NCBI RefSeq assembly: GCF_019059575.1
Contig: NW_024881784.1
Coordinates: 1-64,000 of the forward strand
From: Amphibalanus amphitrite
Lineage: Eukaryota; Arthropoda; Thecostraca; Balanomorpha; Balanidae
Length of the DNA stretch: 64,000 nt
Reading direction: 5' to 3'
Shown: in pieces, positions 33,848 to 45,041 of the stretch
Position numbering within the stretch: position 1 is the first letter of the stretch
Layout of the letters: each line of letters begins with the position of its first letter
Translations under genes and position numbers: made by a program
Notes under the pieces: generated by a model
What the model saw: the letters and a program-made list of their open reading frames with translations, nothing else
What the model was told of the DNA's origin: nothing
The model's database searches: none

Positions 33848-35990
33848 CCGTATTGGTGTTTTGCCAACCGATAGCGTATAAGGAGTGTGTGTGTGTGTGG
33901 GGGGGGGGGGGGTCCGTCCCAAGATCCTTACGTCCGTCTGACCCCTAGCCGTTCCGCCCCTGATCGAGCTGGGGCCTAGCGAAAAAAAACGAGCGTGTTA
34001 TTCGTGACGAGAGGAAGCCGATGATAACCAATTTCAAACCACACTTGCCTGAGCCTCCAGTCGCACGCCACAGACATGGGGAGGGGGTTAACAGTTAACA
34101 CTCCCCCCCCCCCCCGAGATTCTTCGAAACTAAGCATCGTAGCGAGATGGCATTGGAAAGGTCTCACCAAGACACATGAGAAGCTATCTTGAAAATGGGG
34201 ATTTGATGTCATGTGATGTGTCTATAGTGTCTATTTGCAAATCAATCACACATTATGCCTTGTAGGTACAGAGTTAAAAAGTCTTCCTGCTTTCGGCTAA
34301 AACATAAATCGGCAAAAAAAAAACGAGAAAAAAAAAACGAAAAACTGACACGTCACAACTTTAACATACGATGCAAAATTGATGCAGGAGAAGCTATGGT
34401 GAACTTCAGGGCCATTGTGTGATTAGTGCTTGGCGCATTGTAACCTATCTCGGGAAGTCGGTAGGGGGGCGTGAACCCTCACCCGTATTGGTGTTTTGCC
34501 AGCGACTAACGTATAGACGGGAGGGGGGTCCGTTGGACCCCCTTGCCATTTGGCCCCTGATCGAGCTAGAGCTTCACGAAAAAAAAACGAGCGTGTTGCC
34601 CGTGACGAGAGGAGGCCGATAATATCTCATTTAAAGGTCTTAGGTCATTGATTGACCTTCCAGGTCTGGTCAAAGACCTTGAAGTCAGGAAAATTAGGAC
34701 CTGCTAGAACTTTGTAGTAAGGTTGTCACAAGGTTCTTTTCAGGGTGCTGATAACAAATTTCGTGTCAGGTTTGATCACAGATGATGTCTTCATGCATTT
34801 AGGCCCAGACGGGTCATGTCAGGTCAGGCCAACCAGCAGGCGTCCAGCCGTTTATCCATGATAGGTGTCTATCACCAATGAAAACTTTGTAACATACTAC
34901 GAAGGCACCAAAACTACTTCTGGTTGGCGAATTTGAAATCAGCAGAAACGTGTAAAACTTAAAAAAGTGAACCAAGGCCATCAAAGGAACTGACCTTGAC
35001 ATGACCTTCAAGTGACCTTAGCACCATTTCATATGTTTGAAGGTTTACAACCACAAGACTGGAAACGTGCACATAATGTGAGCTGGCATATGCCAAATTG
35101 CAATTCTGGCCAAACATGGTCTCAAGAATCAGGTCTTAGGTCAAAGGTTATATTTTGGGTCAGGGTCATGAAATTTTCAGGATATGTTTAAAATTGATCA
35201 AATCGAGGGTACCTACTGAAAGTTTCATCAGGATCAACTGCTTTTGGCGCAAGTTATTTGCGAAAAACCAAGAGGATCCATTCGACCCCCTGATAAGTGT
35301 GAGGGTTAAATGCCCTCCCCTCAGTTACAACAGTTAACCCTCAACAGTGGGTTACAGTCCTGGGTCATTGGCTAACCTTACAGGTCAGACAATGACACAA
35401 AAGTTGGGAAAATCAAAGCCTGCTAGACAATTTTAATGTGAGGTTGACTTGTTAGTTGTTACCTACCAATTATTTTGGAGTCCTGATTTTAAATTTTATA
35501 TAAGTTCTGCTCAAAGATGATATATTCATGCATTTGGGGTAGGTCAGGTCAGGTCAGGTCAGGTCAGGTCAGATCAGGCCAGGTCAGGTCAGGTCATGCA
35601 GCAGACATCCCACCAGCTATCAAAAGTAGATGTAAACCACCTTTGACAGATTTTTAACAGGATGCATACTGCATAGGCACTAAAAACTACTTCTCAAATG
35701 ATCAAATGAGTGCTCAATAGTCAATACGAGACCAGCTAAAAAAAAATCTACCCCACACATTTGTACAATTAAATTATATGACACCAGACCTTAAAGTAAA
35801 CTTAACACCCTTGATAATGTACCTATAGCACAAACATCAGTTTGCATGTTGGTATGCTTCTAATCACAAAGTCTTAAATAACCACAGATAATGCGCTCAG
35901 ATATATGCTGAATCATGATCGGCCTGCTATGGTCTCAAGAAACAGGTCACAGATCAAAGGTAATTTGAGTCAGTCATCAAATTTCAAGGG
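33848..35990. repeat. degenerate long tandem repeat rich in AGGTCA hexamers
   Basis: CGTATTGGTGTTTTGCCA occurs at ~33849 and ~34482; CCCCTGATCGAGCT with AAAACGAGCGTGTT follows at ~33960 and ~34555. A second pair of matching stretches starts GGTCATTG at ~34644 and ~35362 and runs for over 500 bases (shared: CCTGCTAGA, TTCATGCATTT, ATGGTCTCAAGAA). Spacing is ~600-720 bases. AGGTCA and TGACC hexamers recur throughout. Probably old, tandemly amplified transposon sequence related in style to family B; no clear ends. Confidence 0.7.
35541..35596 (+). repeat. AGGTC pentanucleotide array
   Basis: About eleven AGGTC units with two changes. Each junction reads AGGTCAGGTCA, so the stretch is an overlapping series of nuclear-receptor half-sites. 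It sits in the same position of the long repeat as a two-unit version near 34818. Confidence 0.95.
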
Positions 35991-38120
35991 CAAGTGTAAA
36001 AATGTACGTAGCTAGGGAAAATTATGATAGTTTTGTGATTTGTCCCTAACTCCTTTTTGTACTGATAATTTCCAAGGAAAAAGGGTGTTAGCCTGAGAGT
36101 CGGCCCATCACCAAACATAATTTTAACCATAAGCTGTAAACTGAATTCACCTTCTCTATGAAAGATTTAAATATAAAAAATGGATAGCAAAACACCTAAC
36201 TTTGACAAACTTACCCCCCAAAAAATAGTTTTCAATGCATTAGCTAATAGGGGAGCTACACAGCAATGTAATGTAATGAGCCAGTTACATAAAGGTATAT
36301 GGGGAGTCAAAAATTCAAACTACACCTAAAAATGAAGCAAAATTTGGATAGATAATTGTAGAAGGGTAGGCTTCTAGATGTCCATAAGTAGGGTTTAGGT
36401 AAGTAGGTTAGGGATTTAGTTAAGTTATATCAAGTTAGGTTTTGGAAATGAGAAGGTCTAATTTAATAGCCCTGTTAGTGTATCAATGTAACTTGTTGTT
36501 TTTGTTCCTGCATTCTGCCACCCTTCATAGGTAGGTGGGCAAATGTCCTGCACAAACCTAGAAATGGTGTCCTCATATTACGGCATTTAGGAATTGATCA
36601 TATTAATATTGTACATTTTATTTGTCATATTATCAAACGTGATCATCCATTTAAGCATTTTCATATAAGTGGACATGCTATTTGGAACAGAAAAGTACAT
36701 TAACAAAATTTCCAATTGAAAGGTATACCTAACTCCGTACTTTCACCATTACGGCATACAACTAGCGGCAACACGCAAGTGAAACAATCAAAATGCTAAC
36801 ACCAACCAAATTATGTCTAAAATGAAGTTCACATAAAATGAAGACAGTTGTTGCTAGGAGAAAAATCATGCACAAACTAATTACCATCACATCAACTACA
36901 GTGATCTTGAGTTTAAATACAGCATATTGCATGGAAGAAAGTTACAGCTTTCCATTCCGCGTCACGAATGCCGCAAATTCGAAATTCCGAACTTTCTGTC
37001 CAAATTTTGGTTTGACGATACCCTGACGCCGGTAAGCAAAGAAAGCACACGCAGTAACGAACAAAATATAAAATATCTCACCTTTTGGACGCTGCACTTC
37101 GAATATCCGACACAAAGCGCCTCACCCCTTTCCCATCCAACTCCGCATCAAAAATGGCGTTTCGAAAATTTTCTGCGTGATGGCGCTAGTGAGGGTTTTT
37201 TGCAAAATCTTTCGAAGGAGCGATACTAGGCGTAGACAGAAATGGAATTTTACTTCTAAAGACAACAAAAGTTGACTTGTAAATAGATATATTTGTGGTT
37301 GGATTTACTGCTCGTAGTTTGGCATCATCATAAAGTAACAATCATACATCATATTTTATTATAATTTTGCGTAGAAGAAGTAGGCCCCCCTTGGGTCTCC
37401 CAAATAAATCCGCCATTGACAAAACATTGACCGAAAGGAGAACTCGTTTAGTTCGGTTTTCTTCCTTACGTTTCCTTAAAAACAAGGTATTTACAGTAAA
37501 ATCATCGTAAAATGAACATTCCACAATATTTTTTTTATTTTCTTGTTCGTCTTTTCTTTTCTAACTTTTATACAATAAAGAAGAACATATTCAATCCGTA
37601 ATTTTCTGCTGCATACCCTGTATTTCGTAGAGATGGGAAGGCAAAGTACTGGATAAACCCAGTACTTTATTACATATTTAATTTTAAAACTGAAATGAAT
37701 TTATCACAAACTTGCATGTGATGATGTGAGCAACATAACAATACGATTTGATAAATAAATTTTTTTTTGTTACTCATATAAAACTCCCTTCACAAGGTGC
37801 TAATAGTTTTTCTAGAAGCTGGAATAAGGGTTCTGTGATGCCAGATGACTAATACAGCGCTAGGAAATTATATGTGATCCTGTATATGTGTATGTTCATG
37901 CATACACATTACGAATTCATTACCTACAGATAGCAAGTAATCTACTGAGTCTGTAATTATATATTACATCACAGAATAAGAGGAAGAAGACAGTGCCAAA
38001 ACTTCTAAATCGATACTTTCAGCTTCTGCCTAATGCCTATTATGCCAGAGGTGGAGATCTCGGGGGGGGGGGGGGTCGGGGGTCAGGACGTCCCCCCTGA
38101 ATTTCAGGGGGCTGTTGGTA
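35991..38120. other. AT-rich spacer
   Basis: No gene recognised. Simple tracts include a G run near 38062. Reading frames at 36838-37229 overlap on two frames and show no family match. Confidence 0.6.
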
Positions 38121-38126
38121 CTACTA

Positions 38127-38151
38127 ACTACGCATAATAATTATGCGTAGT
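38127..38151. repeat. 25-bp near-perfect palindrome
   Basis: Arms ACTACGCATAAT and ATTATGCGTAGT (12 bp each) around one base, in otherwise AT-rich spacer. Confidence 0.9.
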
Positions 38152-38504
38152 ACCTACAGCCACTCAAGGGCAGAACGATGGCGTTTATTCGTCCAGTCAT
38201 AACGAATGGCCTCATAGAGATGAATTTGAAAAATATTGCAGTCATCAACCATGACTCTTGATTTTGACAAGCACATTGCATAGGTGTCGCTTGATATGAA
38301 ATTCATTGCTGATGCTAGTCTAATCGCCACGCTGTATGTGGAAGACTTGTGATGTCAATACATAATACATTATACAATATCTGAAATACAATACCAACCT
38401 AGGGCTACAGCTAACCAGATTAGATTGTAATTCTGATATTAGATATATAAATTCGCCTTGTATGCTAGTTTCAGGTAGCGAGATGGGTGTCTCGAGCCCG
38501 TAAC

Positions 38505-38543
38505 CCGCTTCTCCGTCAGAACCAACTTCTGACGGAGAAGCGG
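38505..38543. repeat. 17-bp perfect stem with 5-base loop
   Basis: CCGCTTCTCCGTCAGAA and its exact reverse complement, separated by CCAAC. A strong hairpin in DNA or RNA; no gene is tied to it. Confidence 0.95.
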
Positions 38544-38727
38544 CATTTACTTACTCCATGAGTTGTATAGAGACGGGTTGTATAGAGACGTAGGACGGAC
38601 TCGGTGGTGCAGCCCTGCCTGCCCCGTCACCGGTGGCAGCCGGTAGGGACGTCGGCCTCGGGGTGTGTCGAGACTGCGGACTCTTTGGTGCAATAACCCG
38701 GTTAGAGCGATATTGCTGGCTGGTGAG

Positions 38728-38879
38728 CAGTAGCGCAGCGGAACACCTTCAATTAAAGGGGGCACTGCCGACTTTTGGTCCCATTTTTTCCTGATGCAAC
38801 GCCCATAGGGCTAATGTTAACATGCCAAAATCAAAGGGGGGTACGGTGCCCCGGTGCCCTCCCCGTTCCGCCGCCTATG
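38728..38879 (+). mobile_element. family A MITE, intact copy
   Basis: 152 bases from CAGTAGCGCAGCGGAACACC to GTTCCGCCGCCTATG with perfect flanking octamers CTGGTGAG (38720-38727 and 38880-38887). Internal CACTGCCGACTTTTGGTCCC and CAACGCCCATAGGGCTAATG match the other copies. It keeps CAATTAAAGGG at the spot where family B entered the copy at 24305. Best reference copy of the family in this window. Confidence 0.95.
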
Positions 38880-39314
38880 CTGGTGAGACAGGCGGAGATG
38901 GGGCTGACTCTAAAATGTGGACTTTCGGTGGTGAACTGTGGCGTGGTGCCGAATAGCGAGACCCCGGTCATCGCTGGAAGAACGGGAGTGTGGTGATTTG
39001 TCCCAAGCATTGATGACTATGCACAGCGTCGCTCTGTGTGACCCGTAAACCGCCGGATGGTCATATGAGGCTTGACCTCGGCAATGCTGCCTGACACCTG
39101 TACAATCCCAGCGGCCAGCTGGGAAGCCTGGCCGGCCTGCTGGACGTCGATGCACGCGGCGAAGGTTCAAGGTAGGATGGTACAGGAACACGGCTGTATC
39201 CGGCTAAGTTTATACGTCCCGACGGTTAGTCTTCGTCTGTGTGGCGGTGTTTTGAGCCGCCCGTGCCGCGTAGTTCTGCGCCAGAGGTCGAGAGGCAGGA
39301 AGTGAATTCCTTTG

Positions 39315-39351
39315 ACGCAGCCATCCACCCAGCATAGGTGGATGGCTGCGT
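39315..39351. repeat. 15-bp perfect stem with 7-base loop
   Basis: ACGCAGCCATCCACC, loop CAGCATA, then the exact reverse complement. Lies in GC-mixed spacer with no supported gene. Confidence 0.93.
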
Positions 39352-39832
39352 GACGGCATCGCGCGCGCCCACCGGAACGTCGTCTCCTGTCCATGGTAGG
39401 AAAGCGTGGGCTGAAACGACTTTTGCGAGCGCTAGCAGCGACGCGAGGGGATTCTCTGTTTACAGTCTGCACGACCTTCTGTTTCCCAGCCAGCAAAATT
39501 GATCTGGGACGTATCTGGTTTTCAATTCTGGCTAGCTCCGGCCGAAGTACAGGCAAGGTATGGAGCTCTATTGGCCAGGCTCCGTCAGCTCGGACTGACA
39601 CAAGATCCCGGAGTTCACCCGTACCATAACCGGTGTTAGCGAGCAAATTACGCCTTTCCATGGATATCTTGTCGAAGACAACCGGCGCTCGGAGCGCGGC
39701 GGCCGGTCCGCCGCGCCGCGCCGCGCACACATGTGTCATCCGGCCCCTGTCTTGGTTAGTGGTTCTCAATTCTCATGCCCACGTGTTGTGCTACCACGAG
39801 GGCTGAGACAAGACGGGGGCCCGACACTCGAC

Positions 39833-39985
39833 AGTCTTCAACGTGGCTCCGCCGGTGCGACACGGCGCCGGTGTATACCTACGACGTGGCCGATGCGGCC
39901 TGACGACTGCGAGTCTTCGACGCGACTCCGCCGGTGCGAGGCCGCGCCGGTGTACGACGTGGCCAACGCGGCCTGACAACGTGTG
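39833..39985. repeat. 79-bp direct repeat, two copies
   Basis: AGTCTTCAACGTGGCTCCGC and AGTCTTCGACGCGACTCCGC begin two copies 79 bases apart, both ending GCGGCCTGAC. Local tandem duplication. Confidence 0.88.
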
Positions 39986-42680
39986 ACGGATGTATAGGCG
40001 TATCGATTCAACCGTTTGCTTGATAATCGAGAATAAACTTATACCTATATGAACAATAGCTTTATGGTCTTCCGGGTGACGAAAGAGAACGAGACCGAGA
40101 ACGAGTGAACGATCACGAACGTAAATGAACATTTCTGGTCCTCCCGGCCGGATAACGCACCGAACGGTGGAACTGTACGATTCTGGCGAACAACCGGACT
40201 TATGCCGTTTCAGCGCCGTGCCGTACCTCAACCGTGCTTCGACTACAGCCAGAACAGCTAAGAGGCAGCCGGACCCGGCCACAGCACGCGGTACAGGGAG
40301 CCGGACTTGAGCCGGACTTGGCGGTCCGAAACCATACCAACTCCGGAGCGCTACGGCAAAGACTGGCTAACCGAAATAGAGCCATATCGACCCAAACCCG
40401 TTTTCCGACGGCGTTCCGTTTAGGTATGTAGGTACATCGGCCCAAATCTGGCGTGTCGGAGCTGCCGAGGAAAAATTCTGCCTCAACTGCCGAGGCAATT
40501 GAGCCGAAGCAATTGCTGGCTGGGTGGGTGTTGCTACCAGTCATACCGAATCGCACCTCCCCTCGGCCTGTGGATCTCGGAGTCTCCCAGGCCCAGGATC
40601 TCGGAGTCTCCCAGGTAGGACCTGCATACAAAATACGAATTATTTCGTCGGCGTAGTCCTGTACCTATGGCTCCGTCTGCGCCCACACCCCTGTTGGCAC
40701 GATGCGGCTCTTGTACCTTCTCAAACTGAAGCCATGCCTTGCCTATCAGGCGTGCGACGTGCTGCCGGATATACTCGTAGGCTCTCCGGGGTCTTTTATT
40801 ACGGTGATTGGAGAGGCCGCACTGTCGCGAACAACCTCTCTGGATCCACCAATAGCTGGAATCGTGCCTGTTTTTTCCTGTAGTAACTCCTACGAGTTTA
40901 TAATGAATAAATGTAAATAGTAATTCATTCATGCGAATTGTACAAGGAGACTAACGCGAAACGGGAGCCATTTCACCCGCTAAAGTGCCCACTCTAAAAT
41001 GTATACTATCTACTAGGTGATTCTAGTTGTATTCTAATCTGGCATCTGTTTATACTCTCCTCGCGCCGGCCACCGTGACCTCGAAGCTCCGCCCGATGTA
41101 AACAATAGGACATGGAGGATGGGTGAGTGCCGGCGGTCAGTCGTTGGGGAGTCGTGGTGGTGGGAGTATGCTGCTGGTATCATTTTGAAAGTTGGTCTTC
41201 TAAGACATGTTATCGTGGTTGCAGTAGATGCTAGCGAACTGCCTGTAATCAGATACCGGTCTGGCGAACATATGCGTCATTTTTGTCTCATGTAGTATTT
41301 CTAGCATTACGCTAAGTCGTTTAATCTGAAATGCAAAATAATCTAACAAACGCATCTGGAAGGGTAAGCATTTCAATCCTTTGGTGATAAAAGCATGCGG
41401 TTCAGGTTGGAATAGCCAGTCAGTGCACCGTAACATTGTCTTCTGTTGCGACTTGCAGGTACCTACCTCATCCGAGTTTGCCATTTTTATTTCATCAATA
41501 TTCAAGTGATATCCTCATTCAGCTGAGACTGATTCTAAACTAAGGGTGAAGTAGCAAAGTTTCTCCTTGTAGCATCAGCATCAGTGTGTTACTGAACTCT
41601 TAGTATTGATCAATTGAGATGTTAAGATTGTTTGGAAAAAAGAATCTTTTGGATGTTAGGTATGAGTTTTTGATTTTATAGATTTTTCTTACTCACAGGT
41701 ACTAATTTATTATTAATAGACATATATTTTTCATGCAAATGGCTGTAGGGCTAGGAGAAAAATATATAACTTACCTACAGTTTGTACTGTCAAAAAACCT
41801 CAACATATTCAGGTCATTGTCATGGGTTGGAGTCTTGTCACCTAGGTACCAGTCTGAGTCTTTGTTGGAAATTATTTTGACATGCTGTGCTTTAGCCACT
41901 TGATGATTAGTCTCTTCTTTTTCAAACATCTTTCAAACTACATTTGACTGAGTGGCCTACTGCTAGTTGAGTTTTCATGCAGTACGGAATTGGTATTTGA
42001 AAACGGACATTTGGTATAGAGCTTCTAAGGATATCGTAAAGTAGGGAGAGTTGCTGGTTTCCCTAGCACTTCTATAGATACAAGGCTATAAGAATCTCTG
42101 GTTTCCATTCGGAATGTACAGCCACAGTGGCTAAAGAGATCAACAGGGTGGTTACAGGTGATTGTTAGATATTTTGCAGAATATGATTGGATGAGCTTGC
42201 AATGGCCTGCATGCACCAGTGAGATTGCTTGGCCCTGGGTGTCCTGGACAGGCAATTTCGACCCTTAGTAGCATGGTGCTGGTGTAAATCACCCTGGTGT
42301 TCAGGCAGTACTTGAGCTGGGGGTTTCCAGCTGTTGTTTATTGCTGTAGATGAGGGGAAAAGGATACCCCAAATTTTGATTCTATGTCTTCTGGGAATAA
42401 TTCTGATTATTGGGGAAGCCCCAGGTTTAACCTTGGGAAGGTGCTTTTTAACTTGATCCTCATCATGTGAGTGGTTGCTGAAATGAGAAAAATACCAGGT
42501 GAAAAATCTTCCTTCAAGGACCCTGGTGTTTGCTTGCTCGAAATTGATATTAGCTGAAAGAACTATTCTTACCTATCACTGTAAAAAATGGCATGAAAGA
42601 CACAGTGGCCTAATCTTTCCTGAGACTGTAGTCTGCCCAAAGCGAACTGCCATTTAGGGTGGTGCTCTAATATTGGCGGC
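39986..42680. other. spacer upstream of the Ala-rich gene
   Basis: Contains a short direct repeat (GGATCTCGGAGTCTCCCAGG twice, 40572-40617) and a GC-richer patch at 41060-41160 where AGGACATGGAGGATGG is followed by a good donor GTGAGT (41123). That could be a 5' exon of the gene at 42766, but its coding phase does not fit, so at best it is untranslated. The remainder is AT-rich without genes. Confidence 0.5.
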
Positions 42681-42681
42681 T

Positions 42682-42750
42682 CAGTGACCTAGCCTGGGCA
42701 GTGACCTGCCCCGGCCGCGCAGTGACCTAACGCCGGCGGCGCAGTGACGT
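42682..42750 (+). repeat. four spaced copies of CAGTGACCT
   Basis: CAGTGACCT/CAGTGACGT recurs at 42682, 42699, 42720 and 42742, i.e. every 17-22 bases, immediately upstream of the exon at 42766. Could be a short tandem repeat or a regulatory cluster; no protein is assigned. Confidence 0.8.
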
Positions 42751-42765
42751 TCCCCCGTGCCGCAG

Positions 42766-42867
42766 ATGGAGAACCCGTACCTGACCACGCCGGCGCTGCT
42801 GGGCCTGTCGCAGCACACGGCCGGATTCTCGGAGGCCCTGAGAATGTCCCGCACCTTCGCCCCTCAG
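42766..42867 (+). CDS. unrecognised Ala-rich protein, exon a (probable N-terminus)
   Basis: 34 codons, MENPYLTTPALLGLSQHTAG then FSEALRMSRTFAPQ, between a pyrimidine-rich AG (CCCCCGTGCCGCAG) and a strong donor (CCTCAG|GTGAGA). The ATG is the first codon after the AG; either translation starts here or the exon continues an upstream frame. Phase 0 at the donor agrees with the next exon. The family is not recognised; a nuclear regulator is suggested only by composition of the next exon. Confidence 0.6.
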
Positions 42868-43158
42868 GTGAGAACTCAGGAGTGCAAGGGGCGTCGGAGA
42901 GCTAACGCTGAGAATGCCTCGCATTTTTGCCTCTGAGGTGTAGGAGTGCAGTCTAGTGCGCTCGAAGAAGTGATGCGTTGACGTGCACGCCCGAAGATTA
43001 GCCGGTCTTTTGTACTACATTATCCGTATGCTGTGTGGTTTTGCCCAACCATCCTACATCGCGTAAAAGGTGGAGAATGAGAGTCCCCGGCAGGCGGCTG
43101 GCAGTGATGAGTAGGAGCGTCCCCCCAGGAGACTGACCCTGTCCCTCCACCCCGGCAG

Positions 43159-43546
43159 GCGGCTGACAGCAAGGAGTACGGCGGCGGCGCGTTCGGCGGC
43201 GGCCCGCTGGCGCTGCGCTCCTCGTTCGACTTTCCCTCGCTGTCCGGTCCTCTGTTCCTGGGCTCGCCGTTCCTGCCGGCCGGCATGGACCCGCGCCTGC
43301 CGTTCGCCGGCTCGGCCTTCCACCCGGTGACCTCTGCAGCCGCCGCGGCCGCGGCCGCCGCCGCCGCTGCCGCGCCCTTCGACAGGAAGTTCTTTTCGCC
43401 GGCGAAACGGGACCCGAAGCCGGAGCCGACGGGCGAGTACGGCGAGGTGTCGTCGACGGCGACGGCGGCGCGCCGGCCGGCCGACGACGAGGAGCGCGCC
43501 AGCACGGCGTCGGACCGCTCCAGCCCCGAGGAGGCCAGGGCCAGGA
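43159..43546 (+). CDS. unrecognised Ala-rich protein, exon b
   Basis: 388 bases between acceptor CCACCCCGGCAG and donor GCCAGGA|GTGAGT, continuing exon a in frame for 129 codons and leaving in phase 1. Features: Gly-rich start (EYGGGAFGGGP), hydrophobic/Phe-Pro segment (SSFDFPSLSGPLFLGSPFLP), a 13-Ala run, then FDRKFFSPAKRDPKPEP with a possible basic localisation signal, and a Ser/acidic stretch (DDEERASTASDRSSPEE). This resembles the disordered N-terminal region of developmental transcription factors, but no DNA-binding domain is in view; later exons were not found in the following 20 kb. Confidence 0.7.
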
Positions 43547-44043
43547 GTGAGTACCGCGGCACCCGGAGGGATGGGTCAGCAGAGCCTAGAGGGGGACGGG
43601 GCCCGTCCATGGCTGGGTCTGTCCACTGGCCGTTGCTCCGGGGGACTGGACTGGGAGGAAGACGGGATCCGTCCATGGATGGGTGTGTTCGGTGGGTGTC
43701 TGCTGTGTGCTCGTTGCAGGTGATGTCTGCTTGCAACGGTTTTGCGTGGGTGGTCAGTGGTCAGCGTTTATGTGCTGTATGTGTGTCGTGTCCCTGTGCC
43801 ATAATTGGGGCTGGCTATGCGTGGACGAGCTGCATGGGTCCGGCGACCTCCATCCCGCATTCGACCATGACCAGCCTACCGTCAATGTCTCCCGGACTGT
43901 CGTGGGTCTGGCGATTGCCCACCGACGTTGGGAAGCAGCGGTGTTTTCTGGCCACGGTTCGGGTGGACAGCGGATTCGCGACTCGGGTGGGCAACAGATT
44001 AGTCAGCTGGATCGCTGGAGGCCAGGCTGCGATCCGCCCGACT

Positions 44044-45033
44044 CAGGCGCGTAACCACGAGTCTGAAGTTACTGGGGACCACATGGAGGGCCGCGAAGAC
44101 CAAATATTATATTTCAGGATCAGCATTCGCCTGAGGGGGGGGGGGGAGAGGGGGGTGTTTTTGGCCAGACCTGCCAGTTTTTTTTTGCGCGTGTAAGGAA
44201 AACCGCGGCGCGCACCGCCACGAAACTTGGTACCTATAGGTTATGATACCTCAATTTCGCATCGTCTGTGAAAATTTTTACCCCAGGTCACCCATGGTCA
44301 GGTTACCAGAGATCAGCTATTATACCAACAGAAAAATAGCCGCCTGGCGCAATTTTTCTATATATAAAAAAAACGCTGACGAGTTTCACCAATCAGGCGA
44401 AAAAATATCCGCCGGCGTGAAAAAATATCAGCCAGAAAAATAGCCAACGAGTTTCACCAACGGCAAATGCGGCATTAATGAAACGCTAGCCTGGAAGCTA
44501 AGCCGTTGACCTTAGGTCAAAGCTAAGAGCATTTGAAACAGCTATCGAATGCGCTTTCCCGCAGCACTGCAGCTCTATTGGTTCCTGACTTATGCGCCGA
44601 TTTGTGTGAACAGTTGTCAAAATTGGGAACAAAAGTTCGTGAAAATTTTACCTTTAGTGACCTCCAGTGACCTCAGCGATGACCTGATAAAACATGACAT
44701 AGGTAATTCTTAAAAGATACTGTAGTGAGCTCTCTGTTGCTTTTTACCGCGTCTTTCTAGCTTGCTTACTTTCCGAGATAATCTGGTGTGGCCAAAAAGC
44801 CCCCAACCCCCATGGCGAGATTGGCCGAGGGGCCCACCCGAGCGTTGGCTAAACAAAACATCCATTGTTTTGTCTTCCGTTGACTACATATTACTCTTCA
44901 CTTCGATTTAGAGACAATATTTGGATATTTAAGCAAACTGAGGAGGTCATCGGTTTTACTAGGGACGGTCCCCAGTAACCCAAAAGTTACTGGGGACCGG
45001 TCCCCAGTGTCCCCAGTGGTGGTTACGCGCCTG
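44044..45033. mobile_element. hAT-type element, 990 bp, perfect 8-bp duplication
   Basis: Ends CAGGCGCGTAACCAC and its exact inverse, flanked by GCCCGACT on both sides (44036-44043, 45034-45041). A 15-bp inverted end beginning CAG and an 8-bp duplication define a hAT element. Subterminal repeats of GTTACTGGGGACC / GGTCCCCAGTAAC lie at both ends. No transposase; the interior is largely occupied by a decayed family B copy (44134-44853). Confidence 0.93.
44134..44853 (+). mobile_element. decayed family B copy inside the hAT element
   Basis: Starts with a G run and GTGTTTTTGGCCAGACCTG, ends near TGGCCGAGGGGCCCACCCGA. Shares with the 6885 and 24332 copies the blocks CCGCGGCGCGC, TTGACCTTAGGTCA, GTGACCTCCAGTGACCTCAG and ACCGCGTCTTTCTAGC. 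The TTAA edges have mutated or were lost, and it is much shorter than the others. Confidence 0.75.
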
Positions 45034-45041
45034 GCCCGACT

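Noticed and set aside
41101..41123. ATGGAGGATGG followed by GTGAGT as a first coding exon
   Set aside because: Joining it to the exon at 42766 in the only available phase gives an early stop; at most an untranslated exon.
43285..44196. 303-codon frame continuing past the Ala-rich exon
   Set aside because: It reads through a strong GTGAGT donor at 43547 and into the hAT element; only the part to 43546 is supported.
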